In this document: positions 44,195 to 53,866 of the stretch, piece by piece
Position numbering within the stretch: position 1 is the stretch's first letter
Layout: each line of letters opens with the position of its first letter
Assembly (NCBI GenBank): GCA_012960035.1
Contig: DUBZ01000070.1
Span: 163,102 to 227,101, forward strand
DNA: 64,000 nucleotides
Reading direction: 5' to 3'
Source: Myxococcales bacterium
GTDB taxonomy: Bacteria > Myxococcota_A > UBA9160 > UBA4427
Made by a program: the position numbers and the translations under genes
Notes under the pieces: model-generated
Databases searched by the model: none
Told to the model about the DNA's origin: nothing
The model's input: only the letters and a program-made list of their open reading frames with translations

Positions 44195-44350
44195 TTACGC
44201 GTACGCTCGGGCCATCAGCAGAAGCAGGCCTACGTAGGTAACGGTCAACCACAAGTTGTGACTCTTGAGTGCGCGGCTCACTTCGACTTTCCCCTCAGAT
44301 TTTCGGTTGACTGCGGTCGTGGTGGCCACAGCTTGGTTGACTTGATTCAC
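44195..44350 (-). CDS. Putative small single-pass membrane protein
   Basis: A 51-codon frame from GTG 44350 to TAA 44195. It begins MNQVNQAVATTTAVNRKSEG, with a basic, polar first half, and ends in one hydrophobic helix (LWLTVTYVGLLLLMARAYA), a layout common in small membrane proteins. It lies in the otherwise empty 690-bp interval 43867-44558 between the ndk terminator and echA, where no other gene was seen. The ribosome-binding site is weak (GCGGAAC). It could be chance; the clean transmembrane segment is the main argument. Confidence 0.35.
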   Translation of the reverse strand: MNQVNQAVATTTAVNRKSEGKVEVSRALKSHNLWLTVTYVGLLLLMARAYA

Positions 44351-44558
44351 TTCATGGGTTCCGCCGCTGCGCAAGAGGTGCCTGCGGCGCGCGGTACCCT
44401 AGACTCTCTTTCGTGATTCATCCAATGTTCTTTAGATATCGGCGAAAGTTTTTTTGACGATGTGCGTAAAGTCACATGAAACGAGACAATTCGCGCAGGA
44501 GTGCGACCGGGTGTTGGAGTCTGAGGGGGCGGCGCTTGATGCCGATCGGTCGGGTGAC

Positions 44559-45368
44559 TCAGCTTCCGACGAACTTTGGCGCACGTCGTTCTTTGGCCGC
44601 GGCAATGCCTTCGAGCATGTCGTCGGTCTCGAAGCAGACGGCTTGCTCCGCCGCCTCAAAGTCGAGCTGTGACGACAAATCGACGTCCGGGGAGTGCGCG
44701 AGCCCCTTTTTGAGCGACCGGGTCGCTGCTGGAGAGCAACTGGCGATTTCGCGCGCTACGGCGATCGTGGCCGGAAGCACCTCTTCAGTGGGGAGGCAGC
44801 GGTTGGCGAGGCCTATGGCCGCGGCCTCTTCCCCACCCACGATGCGGCTGGTGTACATCAGCTCTGCGGCCATAGCGGGTCCGACAAGGCGGGGGAGGGT
44901 CCACGACGCGCCCATGCCAGGGTGAAGTCCCAACTTGGTGAAGTTCAGCCCAACCTTCGATTCGTGGGCGATGTATCGGATGTCACAACCCAGGGCGACG
45001 CACAGCCCCGCGCCGATCGCATGGCCGTTGATCGCGGCCAGGGTTGGGACCGGCAAGTTCCGTACGGACAGGAATAGACCGTAGAAGTCCCGCATAAAGT
45101 CGCGGACTTCGTCTCGAGCGTTTCCCGCGTGGGCCTTGTCGGCGAGTCCGCTGATCATGTCCAGGTCGCCACCGGCAGAAAACGCGGTGCCGCTTCCGGT
45201 CAGTACGACTGCCCGCATCTGGGTGTCGCCCTCGAGTTCAGCAATTTTGTCCCGAAATGCCTCGCCCATGGCTTTCGTCATGGCATTTCTCCGGGGCGGG
45301 TCGTTGAAGGTGAGGATCACGACCTCGTCTTCGCGGGTTTCGTCGATGAGCGGGGCAGTTTCGGACAC
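44559..45368 (-). CDS. Enoyl-CoA hydratase/isomerase family protein
   Basis: A 269-residue crotonase-fold enzyme. The oxyanion-hole segments are GTAFSAGGDLDMISGLADKA and LAAINGHAIGAGLCVALGCD. The second catalytic glutamate position of true hydratases is replaced near LGLHPGMGASWTLPRLVGP: HPGMG stands where hydratases have PG-GG with Glu just before, so the precise activity (hydratase, isomerase or other) is uncertain. GTG 45368 follows AGGAG at 8 bp. It is the only other fatty-acyl catabolism gene near the acyl-CoA dehydrogenase pair. Confidence 0.9.
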   Translation of the reverse strand: MSETAPLIDETREDEVVILTFNDPPRRNAMTKAMGEAFRDKIAELEGDTQMRAVVLTGSGTAFSAGGDLDMISGLADKAHAGNARDEVRDFMRDFYGLFLSVRNLPVPTLAAINGHAIGAGLCVALGCDIRYIAHESKVGLNFTKLGLHPGMGASWTLPRLVGPAMAAELMYTSRIVGGEEAAAIGLANRCLPTEEVLPATIAVAREIASCSPAATRSLKKGLAHSPDVDLSSQLDFEAAEQAVCFETDDMLEGIAAAKERRAPKFVGS

Positions 45369-45398
45369 GAGGGACTCCTGGCGAGGTTTGGGGGGCGC

Positions 45399-45438
45399 AA
45401 AGCAAAACGCACCGGAGGGTAGCGATCCCTCCGGTGCG
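45399..45438 (-). terminator. Intrinsic terminator ending the dcw operon
   Basis: A 12-bp perfect stem (45408-45419 with 45427-45438, arms CGCACCGGAGGG/CCCTCCGGTGCG) and, on the minus strand, TTTTGCTTT after it, 42 bp past the ftsZ stop. Confidence 0.9.
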
Positions 45439-45479
45439 TCAAGTGTTGCGAGTGCCGATTGGGCCTGGGTCTTGTGACC

Positions 45480-46859
45480 TCAGTCCTGGGCGCGGCGCAG
45501 AAACGCCGGTTCCTCTGTGTCTTCGTCTTCATCCTCGTTTCGGCGTCGCAAGAACGCCGGGGTGTCGAGTTCGTCTTCGAAAGGTGATGCGAAACCACCG
45601 GCATTCGCCGTAGCGTCGGCCAACTCGTCGTCGCTCACCGGGATTGGCTCGAGATCCAGGTCGATGATCTGCTGAACATCGGCTGCCGCCGCCGGTGCTG
45701 CGGCGCGAGCCGCGTTGGCTGCTGCTTCCCGCCGAAGCGACGTGACGTTGTCTTGGGGCAGTTGCGGTGCGCGCACTTCGTCTTCGAAGGTTTTTCGCCC
45801 GCGCGGAGGTCGGGTTCGACTTTCCTGACCTTCGAGGCCCGTCGCGATCACCGTCACCCGCACTTCGTCCTTGCCCATCGTTTCGTCGATGACGGCACCG
45901 AAGATGATGTTCGCATCTTCGTGCGCGGCTTCTTGCACGAGCGTCGAAGCTTCGTTCACTTCGAACAGCGTCATGCTGTCGCTTCCCGTGATGTTGATGA
46001 GCACGCCTCGTGCACCCTCGATCGAAAGATCTTCGAGGAGCGGACTCGAGATTGCCGACTGTGCTGCGTCGACGGCTCGCGAATCGCCGGTACCCACTCC
46101 GGTGCCCATCATTGCGACACCCGCTTCGTTCATCACGGTGCGAACGTCGGCGAAGTCGAGGTTGATGAGACCATGGATCGTGATCAAGTCCGAAATGCCG
46201 CGAACTGCGTTGAGCAACACATCATCAGCAAGAGTGAAGGCGTCTTTAATCGCCGTGCCCTTGCCTGCGAGTGCAAGCAGTCGTTGGTTGGGGATCGTGA
46301 TCAGTGTATCGACGACTTGGTGTAGTTCGCCGAGGCCACGCTCGCCGTGCTTCGAGCGAACCTTGCCTTCGAACATGAACGGCTTCGTCACAACACCAAC
46401 AGTGAGTGCGCCAATCTCTCGCGCAACTTCAGCAACGATGGGTGCTGCGCCAGTCCCCGTGCCCCCTCCCATGCCGGCAGTCACGAAGACCATGTCTGCA
46501 CCTTCGAGCACTTCGCGCAAACGCTCGCGTGCTTCGAGTGCCGACGCGCGTCCGCGGTCGGGGTTTGCACCGCAGCCGAGACCGCGGGTGACCTCGGCGC
46601 CGAGTTGAATCTTTGTCGGTGCCAGGTTGTGTTTGAGTGCTTGTGCGTCGGTGTTGGCCGCAATGAACTCGACCCCCTTGAGCCCGCAACGCATCATCGT
46701 GTTGAGCGCGTTACCGCCGCCGCCGCCAACGCCAATCACTTTGATGGTGGCCATCTGGCTTGCCGACTCTTCAAATTCGAGAAAATCGTCTGCCCCTTCG
46801 GGTCCGAGTTCCAGGAGATTGACGGATTCTTTGTTCTTGTTGCGATTCTTCTTACTCAT
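45480..46859 (-). CDS. ftsZ: Cell division protein FtsZ with duplicated C-terminal peptide
   Basis: Tubulin-like GTPase that forms the Z-ring, 459 residues. The core starts at M36 ([20 protein letters not shown]), with tubulin signature GGGTGTG at 131-137 and T7-loop [16 protein letters not shown] 35-residue acidic N-terminal extension is translated, because AGAGGAC sits just before ATG 46859. After a flexible linker the tail ends [20 protein letters not shown] followed by AFLRRAQD. The conserved peptide that binds FtsA and other partners (PAFLRR) therefore occurs twice, at 434-439 and 451-456. It is the last dcw gene and is followed by a terminator. Confidence 0.97.
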   Translation of the reverse strand: MSKKNRNKNKESVNLLELGPEGADDFLEFEESASQMATIKVIGVGGGGGNALNTMMRCGLKGVEFIAANTDAQALKHNLAPTKIQLGAEVTRGLGCGANPDRGRASALEARERLREVLEGADMVFVTAGMGGGTGTGAAPIVAEVAREIGALTVGVVTKPFMFEGKVRSKHGERGLGELHQVVDTLITIPNQRLLALAGKGTAIKDAFTLADDVLLNAVRGISDLITIHGLINLDFADVRTVMNEAGVAMMGTGVGTGDSRAVDAAQSAISSPLLEDLSIEGARGVLINITGSDSMTLFEVNEASTLVQEAAHEDANIIFGAVIDETMGKDEVRVTVIATGLEGQESRTRPPRGRKTFEDEVRAPQLPQDNVTSLRREAAANAARAAAPAAAADVQQIIDLDLEPIPVSDDELADATANAGGFASPFEDELDTPAFLRRRNEDEDEDTEEPAFLRRAQD

Positions 46860-46993
46860 TGGTTGTCCTCTCGCGTGCGTTCAGGAAGGCTTAGGCGCCC
46901 CGAATGTAACACCAATTGTCGTTTATGTATCTCTTCTTTTGGGTTTTGCGACTGCGAGTCGGGACCAAAATCGGGCCGAATCGCAAGCCGCGG

Positions 46994-48229
46994 CTAGGCG
47001 AATTCGGCGTAGAACCAGTCGCGCATGCGCTGCTTTACCCGGCCAAAGATCGATTCGTCTCGGATCCGGAAGCCTCGGAACCGACTCGACTCCTGAGAAA
47101 ATCCGTAGTTCACGAGGCCGACACCGGTCGCATACATGGGGCTGCGAACAATCTCGAGGAGTCCTCCAACGTTCTCCGGAGAACCGAGTCGCACCGGTGC
47201 TTCGAAGATCTCTTCCGCGAGTTCCGAGATGCCCGCAAGTGCTGAGGCGCCACCTGTGAGCACGATACCCGACGGAATGCGGTCGGCGAGGCCAGATCGG
47301 ACGATCTCCTGACGCGCGAGCGACAGGATTTCTTCCGCACGGGGCTCGATGATTTCGCACAGAATCTTGCGCGAAACTTCCCGCGGCCGACGTCCACCGA
47401 CCGACGGCACGGTGAGCACATCGTCGCTCGCCAGGTACCGCGCGGACGCGACGCCGAACGTTTTTTTGATCCGCTCGGCTTCGTCGAACGGTGTTCGTAA
47501 ACCGATCGCGATGTCGTTGGTCAGGTGGTAGCCACCTAGGCTGAGAACGGCCGTATTTTTGATCGAGCCGTCGGCGAAAACCGCGATATCCGTGGTTCCG
47601 CCACCAATGTCGATCATGCACACGCCGAGATCACGCTCGTCACTTGAAAGCACCGCCTGCGCCGAAGCCAAAGGCTCGAGCACAATGTCGATCACGTTAA
47701 GGCCTGCCTTGTTGCAGGACTTCACGATGTTTTGGGCGCTGGTGACCGCCGCCGTCACGATGTGGATCTTCGACTCGAGTCGAACCCCACTCATGCCGAG
47801 CGGTTCGCGGATCCCGTCTTGATCATCAATCACGAATTCTTGGGGAATGACGTGAATGACTTCGCGGTCCATTGGGATGGCGACAGCTTTTGCCGCATCA
47901 ATTACCCGTCGGATGTCGCTCTGTCGCACTTCGCGATCTTTGAGCGCCACCACACCGTGCGAGTTGAAGCCGCGAATATGTCCGCCCGCGATGCCGGCGT
48001 AGACCGATGCAATTTCGCAGTCGGCCATCATTTCCGCTTCTTCAACCGCCATCTTGATTGACTGCACGGTGGCGTCGATGTCGACAACGACGCCCTTGCG
48101 CAAGCCCTTCGAGATGTGGGTTCCAGTGCCGATGATGTCGACGCTGTCCCCTTTCCGCTCTGCGACAATTGCGCAGATTTTCGTCGTGCCAATGTCCAAA
48201 CCTACAATGAGGTCGTCTTTCCGTGCCAT
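46994..48229 (-). CDS. ftsA: Cell division protein FtsA
   Basis: Actin-like protein that tethers FtsZ to the membrane, 411 residues. ATP-binding motifs: LIVGLDIGTTKICAIVAERK (phosphate 1), VCMIDIGGGTTDIAVFADGS (phosphate 2) and GIVLTGGASALAGISELAEE (adenosine). The 1C subdomain follows phosphate 1. The C-terminus RVKQRMRDWFYAEFA is an amphipathic membrane-targeting helix. GGGGGTGA precedes ATG 48229. It lies 91 bp after ftsQ and 134 bp before ftsZ. Confidence 0.96.
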   Translation of the reverse strand: MARKDDLIVGLDIGTTKICAIVAERKGDSVDIIGTGTHISKGLRKGVVVDIDATVQSIKMAVEEAEMMADCEIASVYAGIAGGHIRGFNSHGVVALKDREVRQSDIRRVIDAAKAVAIPMDREVIHVIPQEFVIDDQDGIREPLGMSGVRLESKIHIVTAAVTSAQNIVKSCNKAGLNVIDIVLEPLASAQAVLSSDERDLGVCMIDIGGGTTDIAVFADGSIKNTAVLSLGGYHLTNDIAIGLRTPFDEAERIKKTFGVASARYLASDDVLTVPSVGGRRPREVSRKILCEIIEPRAEEILSLARQEIVRSGLADRIPSGIVLTGGASALAGISELAEEIFEAPVRLGSPENVGGLLEIVRSPMYATGVGLVNYGFSQESSRFRGFRIRDESIFGRVKQRMRDWFYAEFA

Positions 48230-48320
48230 TGTTCACCCCCCATGAACGGCCGCGGTTTCCCGAACGGCCAGCTTTGGACGAACGCGCGAATCCACGCGAG
48301 CCCGCCACTTTTGGTCTCCC

Positions 48321-49235
48321 TCATCTCGAGGGTGACCGACTTCGCAGAACCGCCTGGTTCGCAAAGCGAAGATCGATTTCCTCTGCAGCTCGTGCAGCCG
48401 GCATGTTCGAGGTGAGCAGCAGAGACAACTTTTCGAGGCGAGGTTCGAGTTCGTCCTCACCCAAGATCACGGTGCGCGGGAGCTCCTGTGAATGAAGCAC
48501 CCAACCCAGTCCCGCCTGTTGCGACGGCAATTCGATTTCCCGCGCCTCACGATCTGATCCATTCGTCTGCCGGATAAGTGCTGCAAGCCAAAGCGCGCGT
48601 AACAGCTGCGGGTCGGCCTGGTCCGTAGGAAGAACGGTGGCGCTTCGCAGTCGGGGCAAGCGACTCCAGTCGTTGGCCTGAGCGCGCGCGAACGGTGTGC
48701 CGGTCGTGTCGACGAGACGCAGCACATCGCCTCCGCCTTCGACTTCGGGTGCACGCACGATGGCGACGGGCTCTCGTTCTTCGACGCGCAGGATAAGTTT
48801 GCCGTGAGGGAGTGCTGCGACCGTTGCGCTGCGGATCATTTCGTGTGCGTTCAGTGCAGCGGCAACCTTCGCGGTGTCGATCTCGCTCGCGAGCATGCCA
48901 GGGGCAAGACCGCTCGCCGCGGCGACGCGGCCCGCACTCAAACGTTCATGACCCTGTACTGCCAACCCTCGAACGCGTACGGGAGCCTCGTTCGAGGCGT
49001 CCCCTTGCATCTCCGCGACCACGTACTGGCTCATCGCTGTCCCCGTAAACAGTGCGAGGAGAAACAAGGCTGCGAGGACCTGACGGAAGCTGACCCACCG
49101 GGCAAAGCGCTGAACACCGCCCGGATCTACGGAAACCCACCGGCGAGAAGTCAGCGGGTTGCGGGAACGCTTCTGCGCAAGCCGCGCTACGACCGAACTC
49201 TGACCCCGTGCACCGGCCCTACGTTTTGGGCTCAT
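48321..49235 (-). CDS. ftsQ: Cell division protein FtsQ
   Basis: A bitopic divisome scaffold protein of 304 residues. A basic cytoplasmic N-terminus (about 50 residues) is followed by one membrane helix (VLAALFLLALFTGTAMSQYV), a POTRA domain (VRGLAVQGHERLSAGRVAAA to VEEREPVAIVRAPE) and the FtsQ beta domain. It recruits FtsB/FtsL. Its ATG 49235 overlaps the murB stop by 4 bp. No ddl lies between murB and ftsQ, unlike in many clusters. Confidence 0.9.
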   Translation of the reverse strand: MSPKRRAGARGQSSVVARLAQKRSRNPLTSRRWVSVDPGGVQRFARWVSFRQVLAALFLLALFTGTAMSQYVVAEMQGDASNEAPVRVRGLAVQGHERLSAGRVAAASGLAPGMLASEIDTAKVAAALNAHEMIRSATVAALPHGKLILRVEEREPVAIVRAPEVEGGGDVLRLVDTTGTPFARAQANDWSRLPRLRSATVLPTDQADPQLLRALWLAALIRQTNGSDREAREIELPSQQAGLGWVLHSQELPRTVILGEDELEPRLEKLSLLLTSNMPAARAAEEIDLRFANQAVLRSRSPSR

Positions 49236-50152
49236 GCCGCCTCCCTTCCGAGGATCCGAACCTCGGGTTGCAACCGAATGCCGCTTTGTTGTTTCACGAT
49301 GCGCTGCGCTTCGGCGATGAGTGCGAGCACGTCGGATGCCGTGGCACCGCCGGTGTTCGCGATGAAGTTTGCGTGCACGGGTGAGATCTGCGCGCCGCCG
49401 TGAGACGTGCCCTTGAGGCCGGCTTCTTCAATCAATCGACCCGCGTAGTCGCCCGACGGATTTTTGAATACGGAGCCACATGACGGAACGTCGAGGGGCT
49501 GGGTCCCGGCGCGCTTGTCGAGCATGCGCTTGACCTCTTCTTTGACAGCGCTCGGTTCCGAAAGCTCGACTGCAAAGAGAGTGGAGACGATGACCGACCC
49601 GGGCGCCAGACCGCGCAAAGAGCGATACGAAAAGTGAAGGGCGTCGCGTCCCAGGTGCGAACGCTTGCGCCCGGTTGGGCTTACAACTTCTACGCCCAAC
49701 ACGACGTCCTTTGCTTCGCGCACGCCGATGCCCGCGTTCATCGCGACCCAACCGCCAACGGTGCCGGGAATGCCTGCACCAAACTCAAGACCGGCGAGTC
49801 CTTTGTCCCCACACAGCCGCATGAGGCTCGCATGAGAAACGCCCGCTTGTGCGCGGAGGCTTGAGTTGGGTCGTTCTTCGAGAAGTCTGAGCTTGTTGGT
49901 CAAAATCACGACGCCCTCGATACCGCCGTCGAGGACCAGGGTGTTGAAGCCGTTGCCAAGTACGGTGTGGGACAAACCGAAGCGCCGGCACGCACGGAGC
50001 AGCGCTTCGACTTCGAGCGGGCTGGCGGGTGACGCGATGGCGTCTGCTACACCACCGATGCGCAGTGAAGTGTGCCGGGACATTGGAGCGTCAAAGCGAA
50101 CGCGATCTTCAAGGAGTTGCGTGAGCGCGACTTTGGCTTCGTCGGTGATCAC
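49232..50152 (-). CDS. murB: UDP-N-acetylenolpyruvoylglucosamine reductase
   Basis: FAD enzyme that completes UDP-N-acetylmuramic acid, 306 residues. FAD-binding segments are VLGNGFNTLVLDGGIEGVVI and EFGAGIPGTVGGWVAMNAGI. The catalytic serine lies in PSCGSVFKNPSGDYAGRLIE, and the C-terminal glutamate in IRLQPEVRILG. The compact C-terminal region (no Tyr-loop) suggests a type II enzyme. It overlaps murC upstream and ftsQ downstream by 4 bp each. Confidence 0.95.
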   Translation of the reverse strand: MITDEAKVALTQLLEDRVRFDAPMSRHTSLRIGGVADAIASPASPLEVEALLRACRRFGLSHTVLGNGFNTLVLDGGIEGVVILTNKLRLLEERPNSSLRAQAGVSHASLMRLCGDKGLAGLEFGAGIPGTVGGWVAMNAGIGVREAKDVVLGVEVVSPTGRKRSHLGRDALHFSYRSLRGLAPGSVIVSTLFAVELSEPSAVKEEVKRMLDKRAGTQPLDVPSCGSVFKNPSGDYAGRLIEEAGLKGTSHGGAQISPVHANFIANTGGATASDVLALIAEAQRIVKQQSGIRLQPEVRILGREAA

Positions 50153-51540
50153 GTGCGCGCCCCTCCCGCGAGAAAGTCGAGCAGCTGCGGACCGAGACGT
50201 GTGACGTCGCCCGCACCGAGGGTGAGCACGAGGTCGCCGTCGCGAAGCAAGCCGCCAATCGCTTCGACGTTTTCACTCAGGGCCCCCACATAGCGCGCAT
50301 CGGTGTGGCCCGAGCTCTGAATGGCGGTTGTGAGATCTTCTGCACTTGCACCTTCGATCGGCGCTTCGCCTGCCGCGTAGGTGTCGCCCACGATCAGGAC
50401 GTCGCACGCAAAAAACGCAAGGCTGAACGCGGACATGCAGTCGCGGGTGCGCGAGAAACGATGGGGTTGGAAGATCGTGACGATGCGGCCCGTGTGTTGC
50501 GCTCGGGCCGCTTCGAGGGTGGCCTGTACTTCGATCGGATGATGTCCGTAGTCGTCGACGACGCGAACCCCGGCTTCGCTCCCCTTGAGTTCGAAGCGTC
50601 GCGCTACCCCGCGAAAACCTGCGATCGCTTCTGCGGTGACTTCGAAAGGAACGCCGACTTCGAGCACGACCGCGATTGCGGCGAGGGCGTTTTCGATGTT
50701 GTGGGTGCCCGGGAGCGGAAGCTCCACCGAGCCGACCTCCGTGCCTTCGTGCTCGACGGTAAACTTCATTCCCAGCGCACTCGTCTGAATGTTCTGTGCG
50801 CGAAGGTCCGCGTCGCTGTGGATGCCGTAACGCACCACCCGACCGTTGACCTTGTCGGCGAGCGTGCGAACCCGCGCATGGTCTGTGCAAAGAATTGCCG
50901 CACCCCAGAACGGCAAGTTGTTCGCGAAACGGAGGAACGCGTCTTCGAGGGCGCCCATCCCGCCGTAGTGGTCGAGGTGGTCGGCGTCGATGTTCGTCAC
51001 GACGGAAATGCTTGGGTGGAGATGAAGGAACGAGCCGTCGCTCTCGTCGGCTTCGGTAACCAGCCAGTCGCCTTCGCCGATCACGGCACCGCCCGATTGT
51101 CCTGCGCCGCGTTGTACCCAGCCGCCAACGAGTGCAGTGGGGTCGCGTCCCGCTTCGACGAGGATATGCGACACAAGCGCAGTCGTGGTCGTTTTGCCGT
51201 GGGTTCCAGAAATCGCGATGCCCTGTTTTCCGCGCATGGCTTCGGCGAGCATTTCCGCGCGCGAGATGACGGGGATACCTCGGCGCCCGGCTTCGATGAT
51301 CTCCGGATTTCCAGCGTCGATCGCGGTAGAGCGAACGACGACGTCGGCTTCTTGCAGATGGGCCGCGTCGTGTCCGATGCTGACTTGAATGCCCGACGCG
51401 CGCAGGTTGTCGATCATACGACTGTCGGCGAGGTCCGAACCACTGACCTCGAATCCACGGTGGTGCATCAGTTCAGCGATGCCGCTCATGCCGACGCCGC
51501 CGATTCCAACAAAGTGCAGATGCTTGATCCGGTTCTTCAA
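50149..51540 (-). CDS. murC: UDP-N-acetylmuramate-L-alanine ligase
   Basis: ATP-dependent ligase adding L-alanine to UDP-MurNAc, 463 residues. The N-terminal Rossmann motif is HFVGIGGVGMSGIAELMHHR, the P-loop GIAISGTHGKTTTTALVSHI, then VVTNIDADHLDHYGG and VVDDYGHHPIEVQATLEAAR, the DDYGHHP motif of MurC. The ATG 51540 overlaps the murG stop as ATGA. Confidence 0.96.
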   Translation of the reverse strand: MKNRIKHLHFVGIGGVGMSGIAELMHHRGFEVSGSDLADSRMIDNLRASGIQVSIGHDAAHLQEADVVVRSTAIDAGNPEIIEAGRRGIPVISRAEMLAEAMRGKQGIAISGTHGKTTTTALVSHILVEAGRDPTALVGGWVQRGAGQSGGAVIGEGDWLVTEADESDGSFLHLHPSISVVTNIDADHLDHYGGMGALEDAFLRFANNLPFWGAAILCTDHARVRTLADKVNGRVVRYGIHSDADLRAQNIQTSALGMKFTVEHEGTEVGSVELPLPGTHNIENALAAIAVVLEVGVPFEVTAEAIAGFRGVARRFELKGSEAGVRVVDDYGHHPIEVQATLEAARAQHTGRIVTIFQPHRFSRTRDCMSAFSLAFFACDVLIVGDTYAAGEAPIEGASAEDLTTAIQSSGHTDARYVGALSENVEAIGGLLRDGDLVLTLGAGDVTRLGPQLLDFLAGGART

Positions 51541-52667
51541 GATGCCGCACCTCCCGCAGCTGCGTGGCTGGGGCCCGCTTCAACGAGTTCCATGCACTTC
51601 ATGACGATGTCTTGGGCGGCATTGGGGTAGGCAACACTGCGCGCAGCATTTCCCATTGCGCTGAGTTCACCGGGAGCCGCAAAAATATCTCGAAGTGTTG
51701 TGACGATGCGCTCGCCACCCCGCGTGGCGTCATCGAGTCCCTCGAGTCGCCGCGCGGCACCGATTTTTTCGAGTTCGTCTGCGTTGGCCGCTTGATGGTT
51801 GTCCGCGGCAAACGGATAAGGGACTAGCAGCGACGGCATCCCAGCCAATGCGAGTTCTGCAATCGTAAGTGCGCCAGATCGGCAGATCGCGATGTCGGCC
51901 CATTGGTATCGCGCCGGGAGGTTACGTTCGAACACAACGACTTCTGCGGTGACCCCGGCCTTCTCGTAGGCGTCCGCGACGCGCGCGCGGTCTGCTTCTC
52001 CGGCGGCGTGAAAAACTTCGATGTCGAGTGACGCGAGCCCCGGTGCTGCAGCCATCATCGCTTCGTTGATCTGACGGGCGCCTTGGCTACCGCCAAAGAC
52101 AAGCAAACGAAATGGAGGAGCGAGTGTGCGTCGGGCGCCGCCAGACGCGAATGCTTCGACCAGTGCCTGGCGCAGGGGCACACCCAACAGGTGGCTTCGA
52201 TCTTCGGCGCCGAGTCGCGTCGCGGCGATTTCAAAACCGGGGAAAACCAGGCGTGCAAAGCGGGCACTGAGTCGATTGACCCGGCCCGGGATTGCGTTGG
52301 GTTCGATCAGTGCGATCGGGACCCGCGATACAACCGCGGCAAGCATCGCGGGCATCGCGGCATAGCCACCGACAGAGATGACGGCTTCCGCTCCGTGTTG
52401 CTTGATTGCGCGCCGCGCTCCAAACGCCGCGCGCAAAATCGCGAGAGCTCCGCCGATGCGTCCGAATACGCCGCGCCCCATGACCTGGCTGCTGTCGAGG
52501 GCCACGAGTTCGAAACCCGCGTCGGGAACGAGTTTCGTTTCAAGTCCGCGCTTCGATCCCAAAAACAAGACGCGCTGGTCCACTCGCCTGAGCGCTTCGC
52601 CTAGCGCGAGCGCGGGGGTCACATGGCCTCCGGTGCCACCGCCGGCGATGATGAACGAATGGTTCAC
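51537..52667 (-). CDS. murG: UDP-N-acetylglucosamine-lipid I GlcNAc transferase
   Basis: Peripheral membrane GT-B glycosyltransferase that makes lipid II, 376 residues. N-terminal motif IIAGGGTGGHVTPALALGEA (G-loop 1), second G-loop SVGGYAAMPAMLAA, C-domain VFGGSQGARQINEAMMAAAP (G-loop 3) and the UDP-GlcNAc site ICRSGALTIAELALAGMPSL. All key residues are present. It overlaps ftsW by 4 bp and murC by 4 bp. Confidence 0.96.
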   Translation of the reverse strand: MNHSFIIAGGGTGGHVTPALALGEALRRVDQRVLFLGSKRGLETKLVPDAGFELVALDSSQVMGRGVFGRIGGALAILRAAFGARRAIKQHGAEAVISVGGYAAMPAMLAAVVSRVPIALIEPNAIPGRVNRLSARFARLVFPGFEIAATRLGAEDRSHLLGVPLRQALVEAFASGGARRTLAPPFRLLVFGGSQGARQINEAMMAAAPGLASLDIEVFHAAGEADRARVADAYEKAGVTAEVVVFERNLPARYQWADIAICRSGALTIAELALAGMPSLLVPYPFAADNHQAANADELEKIGAARRLEGLDDATRGGERIVTTLRDIFAAPGELSAMGNAARSVAYPNAAQDIVMKCMELVEAGPSHAAAGGAAS

Positions 52668-53860
52668 CGCGACCCTCCGTCGCGCACCATGCGAACCGGG
52701 CGTGCGACCTTCGGATTGTTGTTCCTGGAAATTCCCAGCAGTGCGCCCAAGATCGTGCAGCAGAGCACGAGCGAAGTACCGCCATAAGAGAGGAATGGAA
52801 GCGTGAGCCCCTTGGTGGGCATGAGCCCCATCACGACCGCAGCGTTCAGAATTGCGGGGACCGTAAGCAGCGAAGTGGTTCCGAACGCCAACAAGAGTGC
52901 AAAGCGCGACGACGCGCGTCGTGCGATACGGGTGCCCGAGATCAGGAGCGCCGCGAACGCTCCGAGCACCAAGAGCGCACCGATCAAGCCCAACTCTTCG
53001 GCGACCAGCGAAAGAATGAAGTCGGTGTGGGCTTCGGGGAGGTAAAAGAGCTTTTGCTTTCCATTGCCGATCCCGACGCCCGACAGACCGCCCTGGCTAA
53101 ATGCGACGAAGGACTGCACGAGTTGAAAGCCGCTGCCGAGCGCGTCTTCCCAGGGATCGCGAAAGCCCGTGACCCGCCGCATCGCGTAGGGGTTGAAAAA
53201 GATGTAAGCGACGATGCCCGCGAGTGAGACTAGGCCCGGAATGACGAGGGTACGCACCGGTGTGCCTGCGACAATGAGGAGCAGCGCAACGAGCATTGCG
53301 AGCAGCACGGCGTTGCCGAGGTCGGGCTGGAGAAGCAGAAAGAGGATCGCGGGCAGCGCGACCGCGCCAGCCATGACGACGCGCCCGCGACTCAAAGCAG
53401 TGCGACCGTCCTGAGGAGCGATCACTGCTGCGACCGCGAGCACGGTTGCAAACTTCACCGGCTCTACAGGTTGGAAGCGAAAGCCTAGGCCGGGGATCGT
53501 GAGCCAACGCTGCGCTCCATTGACTTCCACGCCGAAGAGGAACGTGGCGAACAGAAGCAAGATGCCGAGAAACCAGACCGGAAGGGCGATGCGATGCCAG
53601 ACTTCAAGGGGAACGAACGCCGCGGCGGTCGCGGCGACTAGGCCCACAGCGAGGGCGCTCATGTGGTTGATGAACAAGGGCGGAATCGCCTGGTTGATTG
53701 AGAGCGGCGCCGTCGTGCTGTAACTCATCACGACTCCCATCCCCATCAACACGAGCGCGCTCAACAACAAACCACTGTCGATGCTTGCGTTCGACCCACT
53801 GAACTCGCGTTGTGCGGTTCCGATCCGGGACGTGGACGCGTTCGAATTGTGTCGATTCAT
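52664..53860 (-). CDS. ftsW: Peptidoglycan polymerase FtsW
   Basis: SEDS-family lipid II polymerase of the divisome, 398 residues with about ten membrane helices. It shows GVEVNGAQRWLTIPGLGFRF, FQPVEPVKFATVLAVA (the E-P-K pattern), LLQPDLGNAVLLAML with the catalytic aspartate region, GSGFQLVQSFVAFSQGGLSG and PFLSYGGTSLVLCC near the end. It works with FtsI. It starts 6 bp after murD and overlaps murG. Confidence 0.95.
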   Translation of the reverse strand: MNRHNSNASTSRIGTAQREFSGSNASIDSGLLLSALVLMGMGVVMSYSTTAPLSINQAIPPLFINHMSALAVGLVAATAAAFVPLEVWHRIALPVWFLGILLLFATFLFGVEVNGAQRWLTIPGLGFRFQPVEPVKFATVLAVAAVIAPQDGRTALSRGRVVMAGAVALPAILFLLLQPDLGNAVLLAMLVALLLIVAGTPVRTLVIPGLVSLAGIVAYIFFNPYAMRRVTGFRDPWEDALGSGFQLVQSFVAFSQGGLSGVGIGNGKQKLFYLPEAHTDFILSLVAEELGLIGALLVLGAFAALLISGTRIARRASSRFALLLAFGTTSLLTVPAILNAAVVMGLMPTKGLTLPFLSYGGTSLVLCCTILGALLGISRNNNPKVARPVRMVRDGGSR

Positions 53861-53866
53861 GTCAGA

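Noticed and set aside
50305-51630. 441-codon plus-strand frame inside murC
   Set aside because: Antisense to murC; a long frame of this kind is expected in GC-rich coding DNA.
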